A stretch of 64,000 bases of DNA from Oligosphaera ethanolica (GCF_030814695.1 NZ_JAUSVL010000001.1:1834227-1898226); one strand, 5' to 3'. Counted from the stretch's first letter, positions 43,630-53,100 are shown. Notes: generated by a model from the sequence alone, not told the origin. Numbers and translations are program-made.

Positions 43630-45114
43630 TTACTCGTTGGTGTAGCGGTTGCCGAATTTCCAGTTGAACATCGTCACCACGAACATCAGCAGGAACAGCA
43701 ACCAAGCGACTGCCGATGCGTAGCCGAGACGGCCGGTGGCAAAGCCCTGCGTATAGATGTAGTAGGACAGCGTGGTGGTCGACCCGGCGGGGCCGCCGTT
43801 GGTCATAACACGGGCCATCTCAAAACCGCCCTGGATACCGCCGATGATGGCCATGACCATGATGAAGAAAGTCACATTGGCCAGCTGCGGCCAAGTCACA
43901 TGCCAGAAACGCTGCCAACGCGACGCGCCGTCGATATCCGCCGCCTCGTAGAGGTCCTGCGGCACACCAGATAGCCCGGCTAAATACAACAGCATGTTGT
44001 TCGAGCCTACCGCCGCCCAAAAGCCCATGAAAATGATGGACGGCTTCGCCCAATAGTAATCCGCGATCCACTTCGGCAGCGGCAGGCCCTCCGGCTGCCC
44101 CACCAGCTCGGGCAAGTTCCACACCACATTGGCCAGGCCAATCAAGGCAAAGCTAGCAACCATCGCCACGCCGTCAACGATGGTCGAGTCGCCAATTTTG
44201 TAATCAAGCACGCAATTGTAAATGCGCTTCATGCCGAAGATGTGCCACGCGAACCAGAGCCAACCGACCGCCAGCAGCACCGGCATCGCCACACGCACCC
44301 ACGGCGCGTCCACCCACAACATGGACAGCACCGGCGGCGTCGACAACACGACCATGCCCAGCACTGCCGACACGTGGCCACACTCGCCATCTTCCCAACG
44401 GCGCATCTTGCGGAAGACCATGACCACGTACAACGCCATCATCAGCCCCAGCAGCACCGTCGCTATGCCGTCGGCAAAGGGCAGCAGCGACTCCGCCACC
44501 GGCGTCAGGGCACTGAACAGCGGCCGCAACGCGTTGTTGATCGGGCCATTCTCCGGCGCGTAGAGTTTCTTCCAGAGTATGAAGGTGGCAACGCCCGAGG
44601 TGAAATGGGGAAAGTAGAACAGCGTGCGGTACACGGTGCGGCCGCCGATGCTGCCAATGAAAAAGACCGACCCGAAGAGCGACGCCATCAGCATGGTCAT
44701 GGCCGTGGCACCCATGCCAGCCAGCGTCAATATCACGCAGCCGCCAAGCATCAATGCCGTGAGTATCGACAGGCCCCAGAAACGCCGCGTGCCGCGAAAT
44801 TCCAGGCTAAGCAGTATAGCCGAACCCAAACTGGCAGCGACACCGAAGGGTATGCCAATCATCAGAAAGAAGGTGTTGCCCAGATAGCGGCCAAAGTCCG
44901 GGTCGGCAAACAACTGCGCAAAATTCCGCAGGCCGACGAAGCGTATCGGCTCGGCCCGGAAGTAATTGTGCATCTCGAGGTTCCAGTCGGTGAAAGCCAT
45001 GTAGATGCTCATCACCAGTGGCAGCATGGTAAAAGCCAGGAAGCCCAGGAGATTCGGCAGGAGAAAGGCCATGCCGGTGCAGACGTTTTTAAGTTGCCGT
45101 TGGTTGCTCTTCAT
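43630..45114 (-). CDS. Sugar ABC transporter permease, MalF type, with large insertion
   Basis: A 494-aa permease, much longer than the usual ~300 aa. Normal MalF/UgpA features are the N-terminal helix (GMAFLLPNLLGFLAFTMLPLV), the EAA loop EAADIDGASRWQRFWHVTWPQL near residue 395, and the C-terminal NWKFGNRYTNE. The extra ~170 residues between (RKMRRWEDGECGHVSAVLG to WNLPELVGQP) include about four more hydrophobic segments. The ATG at 45114 lies within the 2-base gap after the binding-protein gene, showing tight coupling. Confidence 0.88.
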   Translation of the reverse strand: MKSNQRQLKNVCTGMAFLLPNLLGFLAFTMLPLVMSIYMAFTDWNLEMHNYFRAEPIRFVGLRNFAQLFADPDFGRYLGNTFFLMIGIPFGVAASLGSAILLSLEFRGTRRFWGLSILTALMLGGCVILTLAGMGATAMTMLMASLFGSVFFIGSIGGRTVYRTLFYFPHFTSGVATFILWKKLYAPENGPINNALRPLFSALTPVAESLLPFADGIATVLLGLMMALYVVMVFRKMRRWEDGECGHVSAVLGMVVLSTPPVLSMLWVDAPWVRVAMPVLLAVGWLWFAWHIFGMKRIYNCVLDYKIGDSTIVDGVAMVASFALIGLANVVWNLPELVGQPEGLPLPKWIADYYWAKPSIIFMGFWAAVGSNNMLLYLAGLSGVPQDLYEAADIDGASRWQRFWHVTWPQLANVTFFIMVMAIIGGIQGGFEMARVMTNGGPAGSTTTLSYYIYTQGFATGRLGYASAVAWLLFLLMFVVTMFNWKFGNRYTNE

Positions 45115-45116
45115 GC

Positions 45117-46619
45117 TTATCGTGCTCCCGCAGTGGTCGTTTCGACCAGCATGCCCATCTTGCGATAGTACCGGATGTGGAATGGATTGCTGATCCACTC
45201 GACGGGTATTTTCTTGCCGGCGGCCTTGTACTCGTCAATGCGCGCCTGCACGTGCATCTGCTCTTCCCAGTCGGCACGCGTTGCCGGATTGGCCTCGCAG
45301 GCCGTGTCGATTTCGAGATTATAGCGGTATTCCACGTATTCCGCAGCCTCTTGGGCACTCTTGCGGCCATTGAAAAATTCGCTGATGCTGTTGCCCAGCC
45401 AGTTGGGCGTGCCGGCCTTGAGGTAACGCGGACGGGATTCGGGAATGGCGATGGTCTGCGCCCAGCCGATCTCCAGTTCGTGAGTGATACCCTCGCGCGG
45501 ATACTTGAACTTGAGCTGCTTGAGGTCTTCTTCGACAATGTGGGGATTGGGCGGCAGGCCGTCGGCGAAATCAATGATGTACTTGTTGTACTCGTAGCTG
45601 GCCAGGAAACGCAGGAACATATCGACCAGCTCGGGTGATTTGGTCCGACCATAGGGCATGGCCGCGCGCACGGTAATCAGCAAATTCTTGAAGTCGTACA
45701 TGGGCAGCTGGCTCAACGAAAACGTCACCTGCCGCTCAAACTCGCGGAAGCGAATCAGGCCATAGCGCCCCGTCACTATCATCGCATAGCGCCCCTGCAG
45801 AAAGTTGGAGAAATTCGCCCCGCCGTAGCCCGTGGCATCGGCATTCATGGACGCGACATCCGCCGCAGTCGGCGCGATCCGGTCCTCGTAGGTCCACTTG
45901 TAGAGCAACTCGAAGACCTTCGCCAGCTCGGGGGTATTGGCCACCGAACGCGTCATCGTTTCGTTGTAGACATCCTTGCCCATACTGCGCAGAATCGGCA
46001 TCGCGAAACTGCTGGACTCCACCGACGGCACAAAAAAACACAGCTGCCGGCGGCTGCCCGCATTGGCGAGTTTGACGAAGCGCTTGCCCAGCTCTTCAAA
46101 TTCCTCCGGCGTCCACTCCTGCGGCGGCACGGGCAGGCCGTACTTCTTGAAGGTATCCACATTCACCCACAGCGCCGGCACAGCCCCATTGCAGGGATAG
46201 GCGTACTGACGCCCCCCCAATGACAGCTGAGACCACATGCCTTCGTAGGTCGTGTTCAAACCATAGCCATTGCGATTGGCCTGCTCAGTGACATCCACCC
46301 CGACGCCCATGGCCGCATAGTCCGTCACCGCAAAACAATCAAAAATATCCCCGGCCATGCCCGATACAGCCTGAATCAGCGTACTCTGGTTGGATGCCGT
46401 GTCCAGCACCAGCTGCCCGCGCGGCGACCCGTCCTCCTTGACCACGCCGTTCTTCTGCAGAAACTTGTGGTACATGTCAATTTGCTCGTAACGCTGCGGA
46501 TTGGCATCGGACTTCCACGATATCACTGGCACGTCCGTGCGCTTGCTCGCTCCCGTTAAATACGTGTAGATCGACGCGGCGATCAATATCGCCAGTAATA
46601 AGATGAATATTTTTTTCAT
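45117..46619 (-). CDS. Extracellular sugar-binding protein of ABC importer
   Basis: A 500-aa family-1-like solute-binding protein. The N-terminal helix (FILLLAILIAASIYTYL) is a signal or membrane anchor without a lipobox Cys. The body has the usual two-lobe pattern (DCFAVTDYAAMGVGVDV, GAVPALWVNVDTFKKYGLPVP, FLQGRYAMIVTGRYGLIRF). A ~100-residue C-terminal helical extension ends at the permease start. It is the first gene of the operon, so it should set substrate specificity; oligosaccharides released by the linked hydrolases are likely ligands. Confidence 0.9.
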   Translation of the reverse strand: MKKIFILLLAILIAASIYTYLTGASKRTDVPVISWKSDANPQRYEQIDMYHKFLQKNGVVKEDGSPRGQLVLDTASNQSTLIQAVSGMAGDIFDCFAVTDYAAMGVGVDVTEQANRNGYGLNTTYEGMWSQLSLGGRQYAYPCNGAVPALWVNVDTFKKYGLPVPPQEWTPEEFEELGKRFVKLANAGSRRQLCFFVPSVESSSFAMPILRSMGKDVYNETMTRSVANTPELAKVFELLYKWTYEDRIAPTAADVASMNADATGYGGANFSNFLQGRYAMIVTGRYGLIRFREFERQVTFSLSQLPMYDFKNLLITVRAAMPYGRTKSPELVDMFLRFLASYEYNKYIIDFADGLPPNPHIVEEDLKQLKFKYPREGITHELEIGWAQTIAIPESRPRYLKAGTPNWLGNSISEFFNGRKSAQEAAEYVEYRYNLEIDTACEANPATRADWEEQMHVQARIDEYKAAGKKIPVEWISNPFHIRYYRKMGMLVETTTAGAR

Positions 46620-46756
46620 AGCCCTGGTGAATATCTGGGGTTGGCAATGCACAATACGCGGCAAACGCTCCCTGCGGGAACGGCGCCAAAACTGCGTAAT
46701 TTATACCCCAATGCCCCTTTTGGCGACCCCGCGGCCAATTTTGTCCGCGCCGAACG

Positions 46757-47232
46757 ATAATCGGTCAGTCACTGATAACAGCCGTGCCACCGCAAAGAGG
46801 TGTTTTTGTCTCACGCGAAGCCGCGAAGCCGCGATGAAGACAAAGGCAAAGAAGATGGCGGCATGTCTTGCCGCTTTGCGGCAATCCACGCCGCCGCTTC
46901 AAGCCGCAACGGACACAAGGGCGCCATCCTCACCGTGCCTATTGCCGTCGATTGCCGTCGATTGCCGTCGATTGCCGTCGATTGCCGTCGATTGCCGTCG
47001 ATTGCCGTCGATTGCCGTCGATTGCCGTCGATTGCCGTCGATTGCCGTCGATTGCCGTCGATTGCCGTCGATTGCCGTCGATTGCCTGTCGATTGCCGTC
47101 GATTGCCTGTCGATTGCCGTCGATTGCCGTCGATTGCCTGTCGATTGCCGTCGATTGCCATCGATTGCCAAGAAGCCCCACCGGTTCCAGGCGTGCCCTC
47201 GAACTGGCTGTTATCAATGGGTGACCGGTTAC
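46757..47232. mobile_element. MITE-like element carrying the decamer array
   Basis: The left end reads ATAATCGGTCAGTCACTGAT followed by AACAGCC. The right end, on the opposite strand, reads GTAACCGGTCACCCATTGAT followed by AACAGCC. The two ends match at 22 of 27 positions and resemble the ends of the elements at 19489 and 60762. The decamer array 46941-47170 lies inside. No exact target duplication is visible, so the insertion is older or the ends are off by a few bases. Confidence 0.6.
46941..47170. repeat. ATTGCCGTCG decamer tandem array (about 22 units)
   Basis: Fourteen perfect head-to-tail copies (46941-47080), then a mix of ATTGCCGTCG and the 11-bp variant ATTGCCTGTCG, ending ATTGCCATCG ATTGCCA. 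There are no spacers, so this is not a CRISPR array. The absence of stops makes several frames open through it. Confidence 0.95.
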
Positions 47233-47353
47233 CGCGCCAAGTAATAATACCCCATGGCTTTGCCCGGCCGCTCGGTTAGCAACAACCGGCGGCGCGGCAA
47301 GCCGCGCTGCCCCATACTCAGCGTTACTCTGCGCAATCTGCGGATAAAAGTCC

Positions 47354-48169
47354 TCAGAAGCCCAGTGTTTTGAGCCAGTTGCCGCAGAGATCGCTCCACT
47401 GTTCGACGAGCGGCAAGTCTTCGCCGGTGCCGAGGCCGAGGCCGTGACGCCCATGCGGGAACAGATGCAGCGCGAAAGGCACCCGGTGCTCACGCAGGGC
47501 CGCAGCCATGACCAGGCTGTTTTCCACGGGCACGACCGGGTCGTCGACAGTCATCCACATGAATACCGGCGGTGTCTGCGGGCTGACGTGGGTCTCGACG
47601 CTGTAGAAATCGAAAGCGTCGGCGGCAAGATTGCCCTGCGTGTCTTCGGCGAGATTGCGCAGGCAACGCTCGAGTTTGCGATCGCGGAAAGTCAGCGCAG
47701 CATAACAAGCAACAAGGGCGTCGGGGCGGCTACTTTCGCGGTCGACGGGGTCGGCGGCCGCGGGAGCGCCAGGTTCGCCGAGAGTGGCGACCATGCCGGC
47801 GCAATGACCGCCGGCACTGAAACCGAGGATGCCTACGTGCTCGGCGTCAATGCCCCACTCAGCGCGGCGAGCGCGAAGTAGGCGCACGGCGCGCTGCGCG
47901 TCCATCACCGGCACGGGAAAACGATACGGCGCGACGCGGTACTGCACCACGGCGCCAGCGATGCCATATCGATTGAGCATGTGGGCAATGGGCTCGCCCT
48001 CATGCCGCGCCTTGCGCACATAACCACCGCCGGGACAAATCACCACGCAGGCAAAAGGCCCCGGGCCGTCCGGCAGGTAGAGCGTCAGGTCCGGCTTATC
48101 TTCCACGGCATCGCCCAGAGCGCCGGGAGCGCCGTCGGGCCATAGTAACGCATTGATGGTCTTGGTCAT
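47354..48169 (-). CDS. Alpha/beta hydrolase, acetyl-esterase type (BD-FAE-like)
   Basis: A 271-aa cytoplasmic or periplasmic enzyme without a signal peptide. It has the oxyanion segment VICPGGGY (residues ~43-50), nucleophile elbow GFSAGGH, acid in TVDDPVVP, and catalytic His in PHGRHGLG. The closest group is the xylan esterase/BD-FAE hydrolases that deacetylate sugars. It is divergently transcribed from the SGNH gene at 48327, with a 157-bp shared upstream region. Confidence 0.87.
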   Translation of the reverse strand: MTKTINALLWPDGAPGALGDAVEDKPDLTLYLPDGPGPFACVVICPGGGYVRKARHEGEPIAHMLNRYGIAGAVVQYRVAPYRFPVPVMDAQRAVRLLRARRAEWGIDAEHVGILGFSAGGHCAGMVATLGEPGAPAAADPVDRESSRPDALVACYAALTFRDRKLERCLRNLAEDTQGNLAADAFDFYSVETHVSPQTPPVFMWMTVDDPVVPVENSLVMAAALREHRVPFALHLFPHGRHGLGLGTGEDLPLVEQWSDLCGNWLKTLGF

Positions 48170-48326
48170 GTCAGCGTGTCCTTTTGCGTCGTTGTTTCAG
48201 CACGATTACGGAGCACAATTTTCTCCGGCCATACGGCCTTTTCAGTGGACGGCGTTATTGTACTGCCTTTTGTCGTCGCCGCCATGGCGCGCCGGATCTT
48301 TCACCTCAAACCTCGCGGACCACAGC

Positions 48327-48962
48327 ATGACTGAGCTCTTCCCTGCTAGCGACATCGCCGCCATTCAGAAGTTCTACCAGAGTTACGAGCCCTGCCGGGC
48401 GCTGGACAACTACCGCGGCATCGCCGCGGCGGTCGGCGCGGTCAAGAATCTCTTTTTTGGCGATTCGATCACGGCGGCGTGGCCACTGCACGAGTTCTTC
48501 CCGCAGTACAGCGTACTCAACCGCGGCATCGGCGGCGACAACCCGGTAGGGCTCCACACGCGACTGGAACAGGACGTCTTCCAGTACTCGCCGCGGCGGG
48601 TATTCATGCTGGTTGGCATCAACGGCATCCAGGTGCCGCAAGAATTGATTATAGCGCGCATCTGCCATGTCGCCCAGGCCATTCGCGAGCGCGGCATCGC
48701 GGTCTATCCGGGTAGCATCCTGCCCCTGCGCTCGCCGGATCAGTGGAACCGCTTTCAGTATCAGGACAAGATCGTCGCCATCAACCGCGAGCTTGCTGCG
48801 TGGTCGGCGGCGCAGGGCCTGGTCTTTCTCGACTATCACAGCGCCTTGAAGGACACCGACGGCCAGCTCGCCGAGCGCTTCGCCCGGCCCGATGGCACCC
48901 ATGTGCAATTCCCCGCCTACATCGAAATGGCCCGCATCGTCAAGCCCCATCTGGAAAGCTAG
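48327..48962 (+). CDS. SGNH/GDSL hydrolase
   Basis: A 211-aa SGNH hydrolase with block I LFFGDSITAAWPL, block II Gly in NRGIGGDN, block III GING (Asn replaced by the family variant), and block V DGTHVQ with catalytic Asp/His. There is no signal peptide. The ATG at 48327 is chosen because earlier starts run into the divergent gene. The 981-aa hydrolase follows 57 bases later on the same strand, so the two may act together on acetylated glycans. Confidence 0.85.
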   Translation: MTELFPASDIAAIQKFYQSYEPCRALDNYRGIAAAVGAVKNLFFGDSITAAWPLHEFFPQYSVLNRGIGGDNPVGLHTRLEQDVFQYSPRRVFMLVGINGIQVPQELIIARICHVAQAIRERGIAVYPGSILPLRSPDQWNRFQYQDKIVAINRELAAWSAAQGLVFLDYHSALKDTDGQLAERFARPDGTHVQFPAYIEMARIVKPHLES

Positions 48963-49019
48963 GCCGCACCGCAACACGACCGCACACGCCTTACTCGCCC
49001 CCCGACTCGAGGAGTAATC

Positions 49020-51965
49020 ATGATGAAACAACTGACTGCCGCCATCCTTGCCAGCGCCCTCAGCATCGCCAGCCTGGCCGCCGCGCCCGCTCCGCAGACT
49101 TTCCCGGCTCCCGCTGACCTGCTCCAGCCCGAACGCTGGGAGAAAAACAGCTCCGGAGCCATGTCTATCGCTTTTGACGCCGACGAACAGGCGCTGGTCT
49201 TTGACGTGAAATTTCACCCCGATGTCGATCACTGGATTTATCCCGGATTCAGACTCGGCAATGGCGAGACTCTTCACGGGGCCGACGCCATCAGCTTCGA
49301 GCTCAAAATCAGCCCGCAGGACGACTACCAGGGCCTCGCCACCGCCAATGTCATGCTCGCCGGCCTGCATCCCTATCAGGCGCCGGAGCCCGGCCAGTGG
49401 CAAGACATCACCGTAAAGCTCCCCGGCGCCACCAGCAAGGGCCAGGAAGAAGCCATGCTTTTCCGCGTAGGTATGAATCCCAAACATGACAGCCACCGTT
49501 TCGCCCTGCGCAACATCCGTTTCCACGGCACCCCGCAGCGGCGCTACATCGCGCCGGTCCTGGCCACCGCCGCGCCCGGCGCGGTGTGGCTCGAACAGGA
49601 AGAACCGACCTTCACAATCAATGCCCCGCTGGACAATCTCCGCTACGTCCTCAAGAACTGGCATGGCACCGTCCTCAAAGAAAGCACCTGGCCGGACGGC
49701 GGCGACAGCCCGCTGGTCTTCCCCCCCATGAGCCCCGGCTACTACCTGCTTGAGACCAGCCATGACGGCGCGGACCAGCTGGCGCCCTACAGCTTCGTGG
49801 TGGTCATCGACCCCGCGCGGCGACCAAAGACCCACCGCAGTTTCTTCGGCACGGACTCCGCCCAGAGCTGGCTGGCAAAGCGCGGGAATTTCGCCTGCCC
49901 GTGGTACGACGGCGACACCTTCAAGCTGATCAGCGAGCTGATCTACCGCGCCGGCGTCCCCCATGTCCGCGAGCGCCTAAGCTGGCCGGAGGTCAATCCC
50001 AATCCCGGTGAATACGACTACGGCCACTATCTCTACAATGCCAATCTGCTTCACGAACGCGGCATCCTGATCAGCGGCATGTTCCACAACGCGCCAGCAT
50101 GGGCCGGCCGCAAGATCAAACTGCCACTGGACCTGCGCGAAGTCTACATCTTCTGCAAAAAGACCGCCGAGGTCTTTGGTGACCGCATGGGCAACTGGGA
50201 ATACTGGAATGAACAGGACATCGGTTTCGCTCCCGAACCCGCCTGGGACTTCGCCGCCAGCATGAAGGCCGCCTACTTGGGCTTCAAGGCCGCACGCCCA
50301 AATATGCCCGTGGCCATCGGCGCACTCTGCCGCCCCGACCGCAACGCCTATGACTACGGGCTCTTCGCCAATGACATCGCCAAATACACCGACCTCATGA
50401 ACTTCCATACCTACGCCGGACTGGCCAGCTACCCAAATATCTTCGCCGAAATGCGCCAGTTCATGGCCGACCACGGCATCGCCGATCGACCGCTGTGGAT
50501 CACCGAATGCGGCACCAACGCCGAAGGACCGGCCACCGCCGACAGCGGCAAGGACAAACTCAAAAAACACAGCCCCGACCAGGAAATGGTCCTCGCCGAA
50601 TTCCTGCCCAAATCGCAGATTCTGCTGATGCTGGAGGGCGTCGCTCGCAACTACTACTTTGTCTTCCCGCCCTACAATGAACGCGGCGGCCACAAAGACT
50701 GGGGCCTCATGCGCCGCGATGGCACGGTCAAGCCCGGCTACGCCGCCTTTGCCACCATCACCGCGCAGCTCCTCGAAGCCGCCCTCCTCGGCGAAATCAA
50801 CACCGATGACCAAACTCGCGCCTTCCTCTTCCAACAGCCCGATGGCTCGCAAACCGTCGTCTTCTGGAGCAAATCCGCCGTCGATACCGGCGGCAAAGCC
50901 GCCACGATCGCCGAGCTCCACGCCGCCGATATCAGCCTGGCCCTCCCCGCTGGCGACTACGTCCTCACGGACCTCGTCGGCACCGCCCAGGCACTGACCG
51001 TGGCTGGCAATGCCGGCGCCACGACATTACGCGCGACGCGCTTCCCGCAGTACCTCGCCGGCCTCCGCGGCCTCAAAGCCGACCAGCCGCCCCATAGCCC
51101 CGGCACGACTCTGACCAACAATGCAACCGCCAGCGACGACCTCAGCGTCATCGTCCACCTCGATCTCAATCCCGACGATGTCGAAATCGGCGGCATCAAG
51201 AGCATGGCGACCCTCTACAAGAATAGCGCCCGCGGCACGCTCACGCTATGGAATCTCGACCACACGCCCAAGAACGGCCGGCTGCTGGTCAGCGGCGCCG
51301 CCGTCGGTGGCCTGCCAGACAGCATCAGCATTGCCCCCATGGGCAAAGCGCTCTTCGCTGTCGTCATCACCCCCGAACTGCCTGCGGAGGGCTACAATAC
51401 CTCACTGACCATCGTTGGCAGCTTCAATGACAAGAAAATCAGCAAATTCCACTTGCCCATGCTCCTCTTCGGCGACCTCGTCGCCAACTGCGATGAAATC
51501 AAGCTCAACACCGCCCAACCGGAAAACTGGCGGCAGAATGACTCTGGCACGACATCGAACATGGTCTATGACGAAACCGAGCAGGCCATGCGCTTCGACA
51601 TCAGCTGGAACGACCCCGGCGTCGATCGCTGGTTCTACCCCGAGCACGTCCTGACACTGCCCGACGAGTCCTTCGCCGGCGCCTCCATGCTGGCCTTCGA
51701 GGTCAAAAGCAGCCAGGACAAGGTCGAAAACGACTTCCGCTACAACTACCTCATGCTGGTGACCGAAAACGTCAAGGAACGCGGGGACAGCCGCTCGATT
51801 TCCTACCGGGCGCCCCTGCACGATTGGGAAACGCGCTACGTGCCCCTTGATGGCGCCAAAATCCCCCTGGACAGCGTCAAGATGTTCCGCCTTGGCGCCA
51901 ACCCCATCGGCCAACAACTCACCTACTGGGTCCGCAATATCCGCCTCCTCAAACCACGACAATAA
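49020..51965 (+). CDS. Secreted clan GH-A-like hydrolase with duplicated terminal domains
   Basis: A 981-aa protein with a signal peptide (residues 1-22). Residues ~36-170 form a beta-sandwich (ERWEKNSSGAMSIAFDADEQ in part). The barrel runs ~280-580 (RERLSWPEVNPNPGEYDYG), with acid/base Glu398 in EYWNEQDIGF and nucleophile Glu496 in ITECGT, resembling GH39-type enzymes. A beta domain follows. Residues ~830-975 repeat the N-terminal sandwich (ENWRQNDSGTTSNMVYDETE), with matching HWIYPGF/RWFYPEH segments. GAGGAG stands six bases before the ATG. Substrate unknown. Confidence 0.82.
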   Translation: MMKQLTAAILASALSIASLAAAPAPQTFPAPADLLQPERWEKNSSGAMSIAFDADEQALVFDVKFHPDVDHWIYPGFRLGNGETLHGADAISFELKISPQDDYQGLATANVMLAGLHPYQAPEPGQWQDITVKLPGATSKGQEEAMLFRVGMNPKHDSHRFALRNIRFHGTPQRRYIAPVLATAAPGAVWLEQEEPTFTINAPLDNLRYVLKNWHGTVLKESTWPDGGDSPLVFPPMSPGYYLLETSHDGADQLAPYSFVVVIDPARRPKTHRSFFGTDSAQSWLAKRGNFACPWYDGDTFKLISELIYRAGVPHVRERLSWPEVNPNPGEYDYGHYLYNANLLHERGILISGMFHNAPAWAGRKIKLPLDLREVYIFCKKTAEVFGDRMGNWEYWNEQDIGFAPEPAWDFAASMKAAYLGFKAARPNMPVAIGALCRPDRNAYDYGLFANDIAKYTDLMNFHTYAGLASYPNIFAEMRQFMADHGIADRPLWITECGTNAEGPATADSGKDKLKKHSPDQEMVLAEFLPKSQILLMLEGVARNYYFVFPPYNERGGHKDWGLMRRDGTVKPGYAAFATITAQLLEAALLGEINTDDQTRAFLFQQPDGSQTVVFWSKSAVDTGGKAATIAELHAADISLALPAGDYVLTDLVGTAQALTVAGNAGATTLRATRFPQYLAGLRGLKADQPPHSPGTTLTNNATASDDLSVIVHLDLNPDDVEIGGIKSMATLYKNSARGTLTLWNLDHTPKNGRLLVSGAAVGGLPDSISIAPMGKALFAVVITPELPAEGYNTSLTIVGSFNDKKISKFHLPMLLFGDLVANCDEIKLNTAQPENWRQNDSGTTSNMVYDETEQAMRFDISWNDPGVDRWFYPEHVLTLPDESFAGASMLAFEVKSSQDKVENDFRYNYLMLVTENVKERGDSRSISYRAPLHDWETRYVPLDGAKIPLDSVKMFRLGANPIGQQLTYWVRNIRLLKPRQ

Positions 51966-51989
51966 AAACCGCGGAAGGTACACCGGGGC

Positions 51990-52090
51990 CACCGCCGCCG
52001 CTGCTGCCGCCGCTGCTGCTTCTACTATTTCCGCTTCTTTTACTACTATTTCTACTGCTTCTTCTGCTTCTTCTACCGCTTTTTCTTCTG
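51990..52090 (+). repeat. Pyrimidine-rich triplet tract
   Basis: A run of GCC, GCT, TCT, ACT and TTC triplets follows the hydrolase stop, with almost no purines on this strand. It looks like a degenerate trinucleotide repeat. No gene is supported. Confidence 0.7.
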
Positions 52091-52091
52091 C

Positions 52092-52137
52092 TGATCCGTC
52101 CGCGAAAAGACAGTCGATCCGCCCGATCCGTCCGCGC
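52092..52137. repeat. GATC-N-GWC-N repeat array, short copy 6
   Basis: GATCCGTCC followed by the end motif GCGAAAAGAC, then another GATCCGTCC GCG block. Only the GTC arm is present. Confidence 0.7.
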
Positions 52138-52144
52138 AAACGCA

Positions 52145-52178
52145 AACGAGCGCCGGCAGTATCGTGCCGGCGCTCGTT
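52145..52178 (-). terminator. Strong hairpin between convergent genes
   Basis: A perfect 14-bp stem AACGAGCGCCGGCA / TGCCGGCGCTCGTT with a six-base loop. It lies 30 bases beyond the pseudopilin stop and can serve both convergent genes. A short T-containing run follows, so it is a likely but not classic terminator. Confidence 0.65.
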
Positions 52179-52207
52179 GTTCATGCGTCTAATTAAACAG
52201 CAACCGA

Positions 52208-52897
52208 TCAATCGAGGGTGCCGGTGTAGGTGGGCTTCCAGAAGCGGCTGGTATCGCTGTAGTTGGGCATGCCTTGGTAGGTGACGCTTCCGACGTGGCC
52301 ATCGGCATAGGCGATATTCGCCGAACTGTTATGGCGGAAGCTGGTCTTGCGCGACGTCGAATCTGCCGCGGAACTGGGTTTGGTATGCGCGTCGATGGTA
52401 TAGCTCCAGCTGGACACGCCCCCGGAAGGCATGCCGGCACTATAGGCCGGATTGGCTTCGATGAGCATCCCCGTGGTGCTGGGTGACACGTAAGACGAAT
52501 CAGCCGCGCCGCTGCCCTTGTGATTCCAGCCGTAGTGCTGCTGGTAGTACGCGCCCTCGCCTTTCCACTTCGCGGCAGATGAACTACCACAGCTAAAGGT
52601 CTTTACATCGCCGACATACGGATAGATCGAAACAAACCAGTACATACTGCCCGTCGTCGTATAAGAACTATCGGGGTTCTGGTAGCGCGCATTGCTCGTA
52701 AGATACCATATGCCCTGCGGAAAGTCGTCAAGATATTGCCGACAACCCAGGCCGAGCTGTTTCAAGTTGCTCGTGCAACTGATAGCGCGGGCTTTCTCAC
52801 GGGCCTTGCTCAAGGCCGGCAGCAGCATCGCCGCCAGAATCGCGATGATAGCGATCACTACCAACAACTCAATTAGGGTAAAAACACGCCTTTTCAT
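52208..52897 (-). CDS. Type II secretion-like pseudopilin (prepilin N-terminal, H-X9-DG family)
   Basis: A 229-aa protein with prepilin site [14 protein letters not shown] and [14 protein letters not shown], followed by a Gly/Ser/Tyr-rich globular part. The C-terminal [15 protein letters not shown] matches the H-X9-DG family, like the protein at 14556-15254. AAGGA lies 9-13 bases before the ATG at 52897. A promoter is visible at 52959-52987, so it is probably monocistronic. Confidence 0.88.
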   Translation of the reverse strand: MKRRVFTLIELLVVIAIIAILAAMLLPALSKAREKARAISCTSNLKQLGLGCRQYLDDFPQGIWYLTSNARYQNPDSSYTTTGSMYWFVSIYPYVGDVKTFSCGSSSAAKWKGEGAYYQQHYGWNHKGSGAADSSYVSPSTTGMLIEANPAYSAGMPSGGVSSWSYTIDAHTKPSSAADSTSRKTSFRHNSSANIAYADGHVGSVTYQGMPNYSDTSRFWKPTYTGTLD

Positions 52898-52958
52898 ACT
52901 TTCTGTCCTTTCAAACATGGAATTACAGAGGAAAAACACCAAACCAGACGATAGCCGC

Positions 52959-52987
52959 ATTTTACACAATTCTTGCAGCAATAGCAA
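52959..52987 (-). promoter_or_regulatory. Sigma-70-like promoter of the pseudopilin gene
   Basis: On the minus strand TTGCTA (52982-52987) and TAAAAT (52959-52964) are 17 bases apart. The predicted start lies about 55 bases before the ATG. Confidence 0.55.
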
Positions 52988-53100
52988 GAGCGGCCCCCAA
53001 AAATCAGCGGGAGGAACTAAATAAAGCAGGTAAAAAAGACTACTCGTGGCTTGGCCCACAGGCCGCTCAGCCCGCTCCACAAGCCGTCGCGCGCATCTTC

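Larger units (their letters stand above)
46620..47353. other. Intergenic region with a MITE-like element
   Basis: No gene is supported. The leftmost ~130 bases should carry the promoter of the ABC operon (minus strand, possible -10 TATAAA near 46700). The rest is the element at 46757-47232 and a short GC-rich hairpin region. Confidence 0.65.

Noticed and set aside
46941-47170. CRISPR array or repeat protein gene
   Set aside because: Units of 10 bp stand head to tail without spacers, and open frames through the array exist in several frames only because the unit lacks stop triplets. No ribosome-binding site or conserved start is seen.
48306-49964. 552-codon antisense frame over the SGNH and hydrolase genes
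   Set aside because: Same GC-bias shadow; it runs through two well-supported genes on the other strand.
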